A stretch of DNA of 64,000 bases from Croceivirga sp. GTDB taxonomy: Bacteria > Bacteroidota > Bacteroidia > Flavobacteriales > Flavobacteriaceae. The notes beneath the pieces are model-generated. The model was not told the origin of the DNA. It searched no databases and saw nothing but the letters and a program-made list of their open reading frames with translations. The first letter of the stretch is position 1. Each line of letters begins with the position of its first letter. Positions 1-10,013 of this stretch are shown piece after piece. The stretch covers positions 31,096 to 95,095 of the forward strand of contig JANQQQ010000028.1 of the NCBI GenBank assembly GCA_028284935.1, given 5' to 3'. Both the position numbers and the translations under genes were made by a program.

Positions 1-75
1 TAAACCGATTAAGTTCCTGAGTCCGGGGGCGGTAATTCCATCATCATTGGTAACCAAAATCAGTGGTTTTTCCAT
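1..75 (-). CDS. surE: 5'/3'-nucleotidase SurE, N-terminal fragment (runs off the window)
   Basis: Reverse-strand translation from ATG at 75: MEKPLILVTNDDGITAPGLRNLIGL, matching the SurE N-terminal NDDGxxAPG motif; not in the ORF track because truncated. Confidence 0.88.
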   Translation of the reverse strand, partial: MEKPLILVTNDDGITAPGLRNLIGL

Positions 76-272
76 AAAGTATACTTATTGCTGCAAAAAT
101 ACGTTTTTCACTAGGATGGGAGTGTTTATCCGTTTAACAAAAAATTAAACGCCCCTCTAGAATGTGGCATGATTTTTTCAGTATCTTAGGGAATTCGTAA
201 GACGTTGAAATGCTGTTGTAGTAAGGTGTTAAAGAAATCATTTTAGTAAATCATCGTCCCAAAACCATACAT

Positions 273-2516
273 ATGAAAAAGAACCTTGTACTTGTCCTAT
301 TGGTCATTTTAATTGCGGTTGCCTCTTGCAGTTTTACTAATAAATCTTTTGAAACCAATGATAAGGACAAATTGTTATTGGACCTAATCACCTATGTCCT
401 TGAACGTGGTCATTATGAACCTAAAGACATTAATGACAAATTTTCCGCCAATGTTTTTGAGGATTTCATTGACATCCTAGATCCCACAAAACGGTATTTT
501 TTGGAAAGTGATGTCAAGGAGTTTGAGAAATACAAGTATCAAATCGATGACCAAATAAAGAATACGGACATCTCATTCTTCAACTTGGTCCACCAACGTT
601 TAATGAAGCGAATGGATGAGGCGAAAGGCATCTATGCGGAGGTACTTGAAGAGCCTTTTGATTTTGAAAAAGAGGAGACCATCAATATTGACTATGCCGA
701 GGTACCCTATGCCAAAAACAGAAGGGAACTTAAGGAAAGATGGAGAAAGCAACTGAAGTACAACGCCCTTGGTGTATATGACAATAAGGTAAAGATTAGA
801 AAATCTGCCATGACCACTGCTGAAGGGGATGGTTCTGTTAGTGTAGATGTTGATGTCAGTGCTTTAGATCCAGATAAAAAGGTATCGGTAAGGGACTTCG
901 AATCTTCCAAATCCACAGTTGATCCCGCTAAGGAGGAATTAAAAAACATGACCTTGGCCGAGGTAGAGGCCTCGGCAAGGGAAACGACTAAAAATACCCT
1001 GGACGAGTTCTTTGATTTTGTGGATGAATTGGAGCGTAAGGATTGGTTTGAACAATATGTCAATACCATTGTGGACGAGTTTGACCCACATACCTATTAC
1101 TTCGGCCCCTCAGAAAAAGATAAATTTGATATTAGCATGTCGGGCAAGTTTGAGGGTATTGGCGCACGGTTACAGAAAAAGCCGGAAGGAGCCAAAGTGG
1201 TTGAAATTATTTCCGGTGGACCCGTCTGGCAGGCCAAAAATTTGGAGGTTGGAGACGAGATATTGAAAGTAGGTCAAGATGGGGAAGAGCCTATCGATAT
1301 AGTGGGAATGCGTTTGGACGATGCTATAAAATTAATTAAAGGCCCCAAGGGTACTGTAGTGGATTTGACGGTGCGAAAAGTGGATGGTACCATTGATGTC
1401 ATATCAATTACACGGGATGTGGTAGAGATTGAAGAATCCTATGCGAAGTCGGCTACGGTCGAAAAAGATGATATAAAATATGGTCTGATACATTTGCCTA
1501 AGTTCTATGTAGATTTTGATGACTACACGGAGCGAAACGCTGCTACCGATGTCGCAAAGGAGGTGGAACGATTAAAGCAATCAGGTGCTGAAGGACTTAT
1601 ACTGGATTTGAGGGACAACGGCGGAGGTTCTCTTAAAACTGTTGTTGAAATGGCCGGTTTGTTTATAAAGGATGGACCCGTTGTTCAGGTTCGTTCTTCC
1701 GGTCAAAGAAAAGAAGTTCATGAAGATAAGGATGAGCGCATTCAATGGGATGGTCCTTTGGTCATTTTGGTCAATGAACTTTCGGCTTCTGCCTCCGAAA
1801 TATTGGCTGCGGCTATGCAGGATTATAAAAGAGCGGTCGTCCTTGGTAGCAAACAGACTTTTGGCAAGGGAACCGTACAAAATGTTATTCCCTTGGATAA
1901 CATTGTCCGTAGTAACGAACATGGGGATTTGGGCGCAATCAAAATTACGACTCAGAAGTTCTACCGGATAAATGGTGGATCTACACAATTGGAAGGGGTG
2001 AAAAGCGATATTGTTGTTCCTGATCGTTACAGTTATATCGATTTGGGTGAACGGGATCAGGAAAACCCCTTAGAATGGGATAGGATTTCACCCGCGGATT
2101 ATAATGTTTGGGATGGCTATATCGATTATGAAGCCACAGTGGCGAGGAGCAAGGCCAGACTTTCTGACAACCCTCAGGTCAAACTTATTGAAGAAAATGC
2201 CAGGTGGCTTAAAGAGCAGCAGGATGAAACAGTGGTTTCTTTAAACTACAAGGCCTATAGCTCCAGGCAAGATCGTAATAAGGAGAAATCAAACTATTTC
2301 AAAAACCTCTCTAAATATGATTCAAAGTTGACGTTTGAATCATTGAAATACGAGCAAGATCTTTTTACCCAAGACCCCGTTCTTAGGGAGAAAAGAGATC
2401 GTTGGCACCAAGATCTGGCGAATGATGTTTATGTTGAGGAAGCCATTAATGTTTTGCAAGACTTAAAACTCAATACCCTTAAAAAGGAAAACACCAAGTT
2501 GGCCGTAAAGGGGTAA
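273..2516 (+). CDS. prc: carboxy-terminal processing (tail-specific) protease, PDZ + S41 family, lipoprotein-like signal
   Basis: 747 aa; PDZ region, S41 core LILDLRDNGGGSL and ELSASASEILAAAMQDYKRAVVLGSKQTFGKGTVQ; DUF3340-like C-terminus. Confidence 0.9.
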   Translation: MKKNLVLVLLVILIAVASCSFTNKSFETNDKDKLLLDLITYVLERGHYEPKDINDKFSANVFEDFIDILDPTKRYFLESDVKEFEKYKYQIDDQIKNTDISFFNLVHQRLMKRMDEAKGIYAEVLEEPFDFEKEETINIDYAEVPYAKNRRELKERWRKQLKYNALGVYDNKVKIRKSAMTTAEGDGSVSVDVDVSALDPDKKVSVRDFESSKSTVDPAKEELKNMTLAEVEASARETTKNTLDEFFDFVDELERKDWFEQYVNTIVDEFDPHTYYFGPSEKDKFDISMSGKFEGIGARLQKKPEGAKVVEIISGGPVWQAKNLEVGDEILKVGQDGEEPIDIVGMRLDDAIKLIKGPKGTVVDLTVRKVDGTIDVISITRDVVEIEESYAKSATVEKDDIKYGLIHLPKFYVDFDDYTERNAATDVAKEVERLKQSGAEGLILDLRDNGGGSLKTVVEMAGLFIKDGPVVQVRSSGQRKEVHEDKDERIQWDGPLVILVNELSASASEILAAAMQDYKRAVVLGSKQTFGKGTVQNVIPLDNIVRSNEHGDLGAIKITTQKFYRINGGSTQLEGVKSDIVVPDRYSYIDLGERDQENPLEWDRISPADYNVWDGYIDYEATVARSKARLSDNPQVKLIEENARWLKEQQDETVVSLNYKAYSSRQDRNKEKSNYFKNLSKYDSKLTFESLKYEQDLFTQDPVLREKRDRWHQDLANDVYVEEAINVLQDLKLNTLKKENTKLAVKG

Positions 2517-2536
2517 GGTAATCCAAAAAAATCTAT

Positions 2537-2565
2537 AAAAACCCATCGTTTTGCGATGGGTTTTT
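2537..2565. terminator. bidirectional intrinsic terminator between convergent genes
   Basis: aaaaacccatcg-tttt/g-cgatgggttttt hairpin with T/A tracts on both sides. Confidence 0.8.
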
Positions 2566-2573
2566 TGCTTGGT

Positions 2574-3533
2574 CTACTTCGTAGTGGATGACCGCAAAAG
2601 GCGATCATTGATTGCTTTTCCAATACCTTGATCTGGGGCCTTTTCAATAATGATGATTTGGAGCCCCAAGGCATCGAGTTCATGCATGGCGGCATACAGG
2701 TTTTTCGCCATTTCTTCCAATGAGCCCTTCTGAGTCAGCACAATTTCCCTTTCTACCTTTAATCCCGTAGGCTTGCTAAAAGAGAGAAGACCCATTCTCT
2801 TGTCTTGATGAATCCCAACAGTTTCTTTGAGTTGGTCAGTTGCTAATGTTCTGGTATTTGGGGCATAATGCGAAGATAGCATCCCTGGTGCTTCGAGCAC
2901 TTTGGACTTGTTTTTAAATTGAAGCCTTTTTCCAAGCACCTCACCAATCTGTTCAACGGTGATCACACCCTTTCTGTAAATTATGGGGGTTCCATTTTCC
3001 CACCCAAGGATAGTAGATTCAATACCACTTGTACATGCACCCCCGTCTAAAATCAGTCGAATCTTTTCGCCTAATTGGGTATCAACATGTTCAGGACGAG
3101 TAGGGCTGATGTATCCGGAAGGATTTGCACTCGGTGCTGCTAAGGGATAATCCAAACTTTTGAGCAATTCCAAGGTGACAGGATGATTGGGTACTCGGAC
3201 AGCCACCCTATTTGAACCTGCAGTGACCATATCAGGTACTTTTTCCGCTTTTGGCAAAAGTAAGGTCAAGGGCCCCGGCCAGAATTGGGAAGCCAGTCTT
3301 CTAATTTCCTCGGTTATGGTGGTCACAAAAGGGGTGACGGATTCCAAATCTTTAAAATGTAGGATAAGCGGATTGTTGATAGGTCTACCTTTGGCTTCAA
3401 AAATTTTTACCAAGGCTTTTGCAGAGGTTCCCTTAGCCGCAAGACCATAAACGGTCTCCGTTGGAATGGCAACAAGTTCCCCTGAGTCCAAGTATTCTTT
3501 AGCGAGTGAAATATCTTTTACAATCTGAGCCAA
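2574..3533 (-). CDS. L-threonylcarbamoyladenylate synthase (Sua5/YciO/YrdC family)
   Basis: LVAIPTETVYGLAAKG...KGRPINNPLILH...PGPLTLLL...SANPSG, then C-terminal Sua5 domain (APGMLSSHYAP). Track ORF begins at 3578 but the promoter-like motif at 3549-3578 suggests a TTG start at 3533. Confidence 0.9.
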   Translation of the reverse strand: MAQIVKDISLAKEYLDSGELVAIPTETVYGLAAKGTSAKALVKIFEAKGRPINNPLILHFKDLESVTPFVTTITEEIRRLASQFWPGPLTLLLPKAEKVPDMVTAGSNRVAVRVPNHPVTLELLKSLDYPLAAPSANPSGYISPTRPEHVDTQLGEKIRLILDGGACTSGIESTILGWENGTPIIYRKGVITVEQIGEVLGKRLQFKNKSKVLEAPGMLSSHYAPNTRTLATDQLKETVGIHQDKRMGLLSFSKPTGLKVEREIVLTQKGSLEEMAKNLYAAMHELDALGLQIIIIEKAPDQGIGKAINDRLLRSSTTK

Positions 3534-3548
3534 GGAGTTAAATTTTGG

Positions 3549-3578
3549 CAAAAGTAAGGGTAGGTGGCAAATGGTCAA
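3549..3578 (-). promoter_or_regulatory. Bacteroidota-type -33/-7 promoter for the Sua5 gene
   Basis: Reverse strand: TTG-N19-TACTTTTG, matching TTG-N17-23-TAnnTTTG, immediately upstream of the TTG start. Confidence 0.5.
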
Positions 3579-3616
3579 AATTGTCTTATTTTACTTCCAG
3601 AAACCAATTGTGTTCA

Positions 3617-4417
3617 ATGACCAAAAACAGATTGATTTATACCGTCCTTTTGCTGGTGTGCGTCGTAGGTTTTTGGTTATTTGAAAACTTTTATACCCCG
3701 GGGCATTATTCTCAACCCAAGAAGGGAAACGGGAGTATTTCTTTTGCTGAAGAACTTTTGCCAAGCTCGACCCATGATGCTATTGTTATTCACGATTATT
3801 TTATGCTTTCTTACAGTGAGTCTCATGAGCAGGCGGAATGGGTAGCCTATACTTTGGAAAAATCGCATTTGACCTATGATGATAGAAAACGACCCTATTT
3901 CATAGAGGACCCCAAAGTAAAGACAAAATCGGCAGACTGGCGAAACTACAAGGGGTCCGGTTATGATAGGGGGCACCTTTGCCCAGCAGGGGATCGTAGG
4001 TTTACTGAATATGCTTATAATGAGACATTTTATACCAGCAATGTTACCCCACAGAACAAGGAATTTAATGCAGGGGTCTGGAATAGATTGGAAAAACAGG
4101 TCAGGCAATGGTGCAAAACCTATGGAACCCTGCATATCATTACTGGAGGCGTTTTAAAGGGGAATATGGAGGAGATCGGCGAAGAAGACGTGGATGTTCC
4201 CAATGCTTTTTACAAGATTTTGGTTCGAAAAAATGGAGATTCTTATAAGGTCCTTGCTTTTTTAATGCCCCACGAGGAAAGTAATTTGCCGCTGTCTGAT
4301 TTTTTGGTTCCTGTGGACAAGTTGGAGTCTTTGACCGGCTTGGACTTTTTTAAAGACTTAAAGGATGTTGGATCGGAACTGGAAAGAAATGTGGATACTT
4401 CCGGCTGGGCATTTTAA
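3617..4417 (+). CDS. DNA/RNA non-specific endonuclease (NUC1/EndA-like), membrane-anchored or secreted
   Basis: DRGHLCPAGDRR catalytic motif, YTSNVTPQNKEFNAGVWNRLEKQVR; hydrophobic N-terminus MTKNRLIYTVLLLVCVVGFWLF; start taken at internal Met 25. Confidence 0.9.
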   Translation: MTKNRLIYTVLLLVCVVGFWLFENFYTPGHYSQPKKGNGSISFAEELLPSSTHDAIVIHDYFMLSYSESHEQAEWVAYTLEKSHLTYDDRKRPYFIEDPKVKTKSADWRNYKGSGYDRGHLCPAGDRRFTEYAYNETFYTSNVTPQNKEFNAGVWNRLEKQVRQWCKTYGTLHIITGGVLKGNMEEIGEEDVDVPNAFYKILVRKNGDSYKVLAFLMPHEESNLPLSDFLVPVDKLESLTGLDFFKDLKDVGSELERNVDTSGWAF

Positions 4418-5700
4418 AGTTCACTCAGTCTAGCTGCATCAAACTTTAAGAAGATAAAGAGCATTGCCGTAAAAAAAATGAGTCCAGAACCCCCGTAACT
4501 AAAAAATGGCAAGGGGATGCCCACAGTAGGCAAGAGGCCAATTACCATACCGATGTTGATAAAATAATGAATGAGCAAAATGGAAATAATTCCGTACCCG
4601 TACATTCTTTGGAAATCTTTTTTCTGACGTTCCGCCACGTATATCAACCTTAAGAAAAAGAGGGTAAAAGTGATGATGATGGATACCGTGCCCAAAAACC
4701 CCCATTCTTCCCCTACCGAACTGAAAATATAATCCGTGTGCTGTTGAGGAACAAAATCCCCTTTTGTTCTTGTTCCTTCTAAAAACCCTTTCCCCAAAAA
4801 CCCACCAGATTCAATGGCTTTTTCTGATTGATAGGTATTATATCCAATGGTTTTTTTTATTTGCTCCAATCGCACTGGGTCTTTTTCAAGTCCTAACCAC
4901 AGGCTGAATCGGTCCCTATGCCGTTGCTCAAAAACGTTTTCATACACAAAGTTGACGGAAAAGGAAAATGCGGCGCATAGTACCAAAAACAAAATCAAAG
5001 GGAGTGTGGGTACTTTTAATTCCGGTTTTTTAAATAGAAAAAAAAGTGAAGTCAAAATACCCAATCCTATGCCTACCCATATTACGCCAAACATCAAGGT
5101 GGTAACAAAAAGTAGAATAAAGAGGAGTGCAAAACCTAGGTATTGGAGTGGAAAACCCTCTCTAAATAGAACGAAGAATAGGGAGAAATAGACAAGTGCA
5201 CTTCCAGGGTCCGGTTGGGGTACTATTAGTATAACGGGGGCCAAAATGATAAGAACCCCGTATAACTGATGTTTTGTCTTTTTTAAATCGGTTTGAATGT
5301 CACTAAGATATTTGGCCAAGGCCAAAGCAGCCGTAAGTTTTCCCAGTTCGGAAGGCTGAAAATTGAAGAAGCCTAAATCATACCAAGAAGTAGCACCTGC
5401 AATGGTCTTCCCAAAAAGGAACAGCCCCAGCAATAAAACCAAGGATATCATGTAAAACAGGCTTGAGAACCTTTCGAAAAAGTTGGAATCCAAAGAAAGA
5501 ATGATGACAATAAAAACTGTTGATATCCCAATAAAGAATAATTGCTTGCCATATAACGTGGACATGTCAAAAATTGAAGTATGGTTCTCAGTAAGGGTGG
5601 TACTATAAATATTAACCCAACCAAAGAAAACCAACATGATGAACAAAAGTACCGTAAGCCAGTCCAGCCTTTTGAGTACGTTTTTACCAGACATACTCAT
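4414..5700 (-). CDS. rodA: rod shape-determining protein RodA (SEDS glycosyltransferase)
   Basis: Multi-TM SEDS family; FFNFQPSELGKL, QPDPGSALVY, VGIPLPFFSYGGSG; overlaps the mrdA 3' end. Confidence 0.95.
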   Translation of the reverse strand: MSMSGKNVLKRLDWLTVLLFIMLVFFGWVNIYSTTLTENHTSIFDMSTLYGKQLFFIGISTVFIVIILSLDSNFFERFSSLFYMISLVLLLGLFLFGKTIAGATSWYDLGFFNFQPSELGKLTAALALAKYLSDIQTDLKKTKHQLYGVLIILAPVILIVPQPDPGSALVYFSLFFVLFREGFPLQYLGFALLFILLFVTTLMFGVIWVGIGLGILTSLFFLFKKPELKVPTLPLILFLVLCAAFSFSVNFVYENVFEQRHRDRFSLWLGLEKDPVRLEQIKKTIGYNTYQSEKAIESGGFLGKGFLEGTRTKGDFVPQQHTDYIFSSVGEEWGFLGTVSIIITFTLFFLRLIYVAERQKKDFQRMYGYGIISILLIHYFINIGMVIGLLPTVGIPLPFFSYGGSGLIFFTAMLFIFLKFDAARLSEL

Positions 5701-7552
5701 TGATCTTGAAAGGTTCACCGCTCAATGGTTTGGCATATTCATGCTCCAATGTTTTTTCCAACATCTTTCTCTCCAAGTCCTTTCTAGTAATTTCTCCCTT
5801 TATGAATTTTTCAATCATCAAGGAAGCAATGTGGCCCGCATATCTTGCACCATAATAACCGTTTTCTATGTAAACGGCAATGGCAATTTTTGGCTTGTTC
5901 ACTGGAGCAAAGGCAGTAAAAATGGAATGGTCAGTAAGCTGAACCCTTTCCCCATCAATTTTTGTAAAATTTTCTACGGTCCCTGTTTTTCCGGCAATAT
6001 CAATATCCGGTATTTGAATCCACTTTGCTGTACCATATTTGTAAACGTTGGCCATCGCCTGAACTACGGGGCCAAAATGCTGTGGATTGATGGTAGTATA
6101 TCTTTTTTGGGTGTATTTTGGGTCATCGATTCCTTTATCACCAATTTTTTTAATGATGTGTGGTGTGTAGAAAAATCCCCTGTTGGCTATGGCAGCTGTC
6201 ATATTTGCTAATTGAAGGGGTGTTGCCGCTACTTCCCCTTGTCCTATGGAATTGGAAATAATGGTCGAAGAGGCCCATCTGTTATCCCCGTACCACTTAT
6301 CATAAAATCCTTTGTCCGGTATCCTTCCAGGTGCCCCGGTTGGAAGATCTACCCCTAGATAGTCGCCAAGGCCAAAACTTTTCATGTGCCTTTCCCAGAC
6401 ATCCATACCTTCATCCGTGGTGTTGTACTTTCCATAAATCTTTCGGAAGGTGCCTGCAAAATAGGCATTACATGAACGAAAGATTCCAGAGTTCATATCC
6501 CGTATCCCACCTCCACAATGGCATCCCTTTTTTTGATTCCCTACATAGAAACCGTTATAACAGGTAAATTTTGTTTTGGAGTCGATTACGCCTTCTTGGA
6601 GTGCAACCAAGGCGTTCAAGGTTTTGAAAGGTGACCCCGGTGAAGGCTGCGCTAAAATGGAACGGTCCCAAGTGGGCCTCGAAATACTGTCATAGTGAAG
6701 TGTACTATAGTTTTTTGAGCGTTCCCTACCCACCAATAAAGCGGGATCATAAGTGGGCCCTGAAATCATCGCAAGTATCTCACCAGTCTCCGGTTCCAAG
6801 GCAACAATACCCCCACGCTTACCGACCATTAATCGCTCACCATATTCTTGGAGGTCTTTGTCTATGGTAATGTGGATTTCTTTTCCAAGTTCCGGCAAGG
6901 TATCCAGCCTACTGTTTTTATAGGGTCCTATATCTCTATTGAATCTATCTTTTTGGATGTATTTCACCCCTTTTCTTCCCCTAAGGATTTCTTCATATTG
7001 TTTTTCAATTCCTGTTCGTCCCTTTAACTCTCCAGCCCTGTAGTACGGATTGGTGCGAAGATCGGTCTCATTTACTTCACTGATATAACCAAGAACGTTG
7101 GCAGCACTATTGGTTTTATAGTCCCTTAGGGAGCGTTTTTGAATATAAAACCCTTGATATTTTCGCATTTTTTCCTGTAACCTAGCATAATCCTCTTTGG
7201 ACAACTGGGGTACCAAAACGGAGGGCAATCTTGGGGAATATATTCTGGCCCTGCGCATTTTTTCCACGAAATCTTCTTTGGTAACACTAAGAAGGGAACA
7301 AAACTCCAAGGTATCCAAAGTTTTGGTTTCCCTTGGAATGACCATGACATCATAGGCGGGTTGGTTTCCTACCAAAAGTTTTCCATTTCTATCATAAACA
7401 TATCCCCGTTCCGGATAGTCATAGACTGCTTTTATTGCAGGGTCTTCCAGTACTTGGTCCGGAGAAAAACTGAACAATTGCAGATAGGAGAGACGTCCAA
7501 CGAAGACAAACCCAATAATTACAACAAATGATGAAAGTAGTAGCCTTCTCAT
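5684..7552 (-). CDS. mrdA: penicillin-binding protein 2 (MrdA)
   Basis: 622 aa; transpeptidase motifs SPGSPFKT (SxxK-type), SNS, KTGT; adjacent to rodA, mreD and mreC. Confidence 0.95.
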   Translation of the reverse strand: MRRLLLSSFVVIIGFVFVGRLSYLQLFSFSPDQVLEDPAIKAVYDYPERGYVYDRNGKLLVGNQPAYDVMVIPRETKTLDTLEFCSLLSVTKEDFVEKMRRARIYSPRLPSVLVPQLSKEDYARLQEKMRKYQGFYIQKRSLRDYKTNSAANVLGYISEVNETDLRTNPYYRAGELKGRTGIEKQYEEILRGRKGVKYIQKDRFNRDIGPYKNSRLDTLPELGKEIHITIDKDLQEYGERLMVGKRGGIVALEPETGEILAMISGPTYDPALLVGRERSKNYSTLHYDSISRPTWDRSILAQPSPGSPFKTLNALVALQEGVIDSKTKFTCYNGFYVGNQKKGCHCGGGIRDMNSGIFRSCNAYFAGTFRKIYGKYNTTDEGMDVWERHMKSFGLGDYLGVDLPTGAPGRIPDKGFYDKWYGDNRWASSTIISNSIGQGEVAATPLQLANMTAAIANRGFFYTPHIIKKIGDKGIDDPKYTQKRYTTINPQHFGPVVQAMANVYKYGTAKWIQIPDIDIAGKTGTVENFTKIDGERVQLTDHSIFTAFAPVNKPKIAIAVYIENGYYGARYAGHIASLMIEKFIKGEITRKDLERKMLEKTLEHEYAKPLSGEPFKINEYVW

Positions 7553-7574
7553 AGTTCAAATTTACATTTCATCC

Positions 7575-8084
7575 CTAATCATATTCCCTTGCAAACAACG
7601 AGCTTAACAGTACACTTAGGAATAACGTAGCAATACTGGTAAACAGTATTTTCTTCAAAATTAAAAGGATATGTGTGAAACTTAAAATTTCAAAGGTGAA
7701 GAAGACAATATGTTGCAGTACGATTAATAAGAGTAAAAAAGTAATTCGCTGTATCCTAGTTGTATTTTTAAAGGTAAAACCCTGAAACTCATAATTGGCA
7801 CCAAAGCAGAAACGCATAACTACCGGTCGCACAAAGGCTAAGGTAAGACCTGCCATGGCGTGTAGGGCCATAGTATCTGAAAACATATCAATGACAAATC
7901 CCAAAAGGAAACCCAGGAATAGAAATAAAGGGCGATTGGTCTTAATGGGGTACCAATAAAAAAATAAAACATAAATCATGGGGTTGATAAAACCCATAAA
8001 GTTAAGTCGGTTGAAAATCATTACTTGGGCCAAAACCAAGAGCACAAAGCGAAGCCCGTTCAGAAAAATAGGGTTATTCGACAT
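7575..8084 (-). CDS. mreD: rod shape-determining protein MreD
   Basis: 169 aa polytopic membrane protein between mreC and mrdA. Confidence 0.88.
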   Translation of the reverse strand: MSNNPIFLNGLRFVLLVLAQVMIFNRLNFMGFINPMIYVLFFYWYPIKTNRPLFLFLGFLLGFVIDMFSDTMALHAMAGLTLAFVRPVVMRFCFGANYEFQGFTFKNTTRIQRITFLLLLIVLQHIVFFTFEILSFTHILLILKKILFTSIATLFLSVLLSSLFAREYD

Positions 8085-8886
8085 TCCCAGTGCTTTTTTG
8101 TAGTTCTAAAATTTCTTTTCTATCCCTGTTTTTGATAATGTAAACATTCTTAATATTGGCCATATCATTGAAGAGGTCCACTTGTATGTCATAAGAGCTT
8201 TGGTTTTGATTTAAGTCGTATTTTTTAATGACCCCAATGGGAATGTCCTCAGGGAAAATACTGGACATGGCCCCTGTACTTATGGTATCGCCAACGGTCA
8301 CGGTAGCTGACCTTGGGATATCGACCAGTTGTACCACATTGTAGTCCTTGGCATCCCATTTCAATGAACCAAAATAATCGGTGCTTTTGATTTTTGCATT
8401 GATATTGGATTTGGTGTTCAAAATGCTTTGTACGGTTGCATAGTTTTTGGAAGTATTCTCCACAATACCCAAAATGCCATAGGGTGCAATGACCCCCATA
8501 TCTTGTTTGACACTATCCCTTACCCCTTTGTTAATGGTAATATAATTTCTTGGCGAGGAAAACATATTCTTGACTACCCTTGCATGGATTATTTCATAAA
8601 TAGGCGCTTTATTGATTGCAACCGTATCTTTTTTGGAGTTAAATAGTAACAATCTGAGCCTTTCATTTTCTTTCGCCAATCGTTGATTTTCTTCTTTAAG
8701 GCCAAAGTAATCACTGACTGCACTTTTTGTTGATAATACACTTCCTGTAAGTAATTTGGATGAATTAAAAAACTTTGATTGGTGATAGGAATGTGAACGA
8801 ATGGTCAGGACCAAGCAGAATATCAAAAGAAGTCCGTAGAGAAACGCATTTCTATAATTGAGGATAAAGTTGATAATCCGTTGCAT
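8074..8886 (-). CDS. mreC: rod shape-determining protein MreC
   Basis: N-terminal TM, coiled coil, VVKNMFSSPRNYITINKG...GVIAPYGILGIVENTSKNYATVQSILN; overlaps mreD. Confidence 0.93.
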   Translation of the reverse strand: MQRIINFILNYRNAFLYGLLLIFCLVLTIRSHSYHQSKFFNSSKLLTGSVLSTKSAVSDYFGLKEENQRLAKENERLRLLLFNSKKDTVAINKAPIYEIIHARVVKNMFSSPRNYITINKGVRDSVKQDMGVIAPYGILGIVENTSKNYATVQSILNTKSNINAKIKSTDYFGSLKWDAKDYNVVQLVDIPRSATVTVGDTISTGAMSSIFPEDIPIGVIKKYDLNQNQSSYDIQVDLFNDMANIKNVYIIKNRDRKEILELQKSTGNVE

Positions 8887-8930
8887 TCCTAAACATTGAA
8901 ATGTCCATCAATAAAAGAGAGTGATGGGAA

Positions 8931-9959
8931 TTATTTAATCAGTATATTTTTATACCGTTCCAAGTTTTTCAGTGCTATACCCGTTCCCCGAACAACAGCT
9001 CGTAATGGATCCTCGGCAATATAAACGGGTAAATCCGTTTTTTGTGACAGTCTTTTGTCCAACCCCCGCAGCATAGAGCCACCACCGGCCAGATATATCC
9101 CAGTATTATAAATATCTGCTGCCAGTTCAGGGGGGGTTTGGGAGAGCGTTTCCATTACCGCATCTTCCACGCGAAGGATACTCTTGTCCAATGCCTTGGC
9201 AATTTCCCTGTAGGAAACCTGTACCTGTTTGGGCTTACCAGTCAACAAATCCCTGCCTTGAATCAACTTGTCGTCTGGAGGGGTCTGTAAATCTTCCGTT
9301 GCGGAACCAATTTCAATTTTGATTGCCTCAGCCGTGCTTTCACCGACGTAAAGGTTATGCTGGGTGCGCATGTAATAAATGATGTCATTGGTAAAGACAT
9401 CACCTGCAATTTTAACTGATTTGTCACAGACAATTCCACCTAATGCAATAACGGCGATCTCGGTGGTACCACCTCCAATATCCACGATCATGTTTCCTTT
9501 TGGTTGCATGATGTCCAATCCAATACCGATGGCTGCAGCCATGGGCTCATGAATCAAATAGACCTCTTTTCCATTAACGCGCTCAGCGGATTCACGCACT
9601 GCTCGCATTTCCACTTCGGTAATTCCGGATGGAATACAAATGACCATGCGCAAAGCTGGAGGAAACCATTTCTTTTTGAGGGCCGGAATATTTTTGATAA
9701 ACATGTTTATCATTTTTTCCGAGGCATCGAAATCGGCAATCACACCATCCTTCAAGGGACGAATGGTCTTAATGTTCTCATGGGTTTTCCCCTGCATCAT
9801 GCTGGCTTCCCGACCCACGGCAATAATTTTGCCCGAAACCCGGTCACGGGCCACTATGGATGGACTATCAACAACCACTTTGTCCAGATGAATAATGAGG
9901 GTATTAGCAGTACCAAGGTCAATGGCAATTTCCTCGGTCATGAAATCAAAAAATCCCAT
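8931..9959 (-). CDS. mreB: rod shape-determining protein MreB
   Basis: EEIAIDLGTANTLI, VDIGGGTTEIAVI, YLAGGGSMLRGLDKRL actin-fold motifs. Confidence 0.97.
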   Translation of the reverse strand: MGFFDFMTEEIAIDLGTANTLIIHLDKVVVDSPSIVARDRVSGKIIAVGREASMMQGKTHENIKTIRPLKDGVIADFDASEKMINMFIKNIPALKKKWFPPALRMVICIPSGITEVEMRAVRESAERVNGKEVYLIHEPMAAAIGIGLDIMQPKGNMIVDIGGGTTEIAVIALGGIVCDKSVKIAGDVFTNDIIYYMRTQHNLYVGESTAEAIKIEIGSATEDLQTPPDDKLIQGRDLLTGKPKQVQVSYREIAKALDKSILRVEDAVMETLSQTPPELAADIYNTGIYLAGGGSMLRGLDKRLSQKTDLPVYIAEDPLRAVVRGTGIALKNLERYKNILIK

Positions 9960-10013
9960 AAAGTTAGTTTAGTATCGGATTAAAGGTAAATTTTATCGGC
10001 AAAAGTAGGAAAA

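Noticed and set aside
707-1069. Antisense ORF of 120 aa inside the protease gene
   Set aside because: Overlaps a strongly supported CDS on the other strand; low-complexity Ser-rich translation with no family signature
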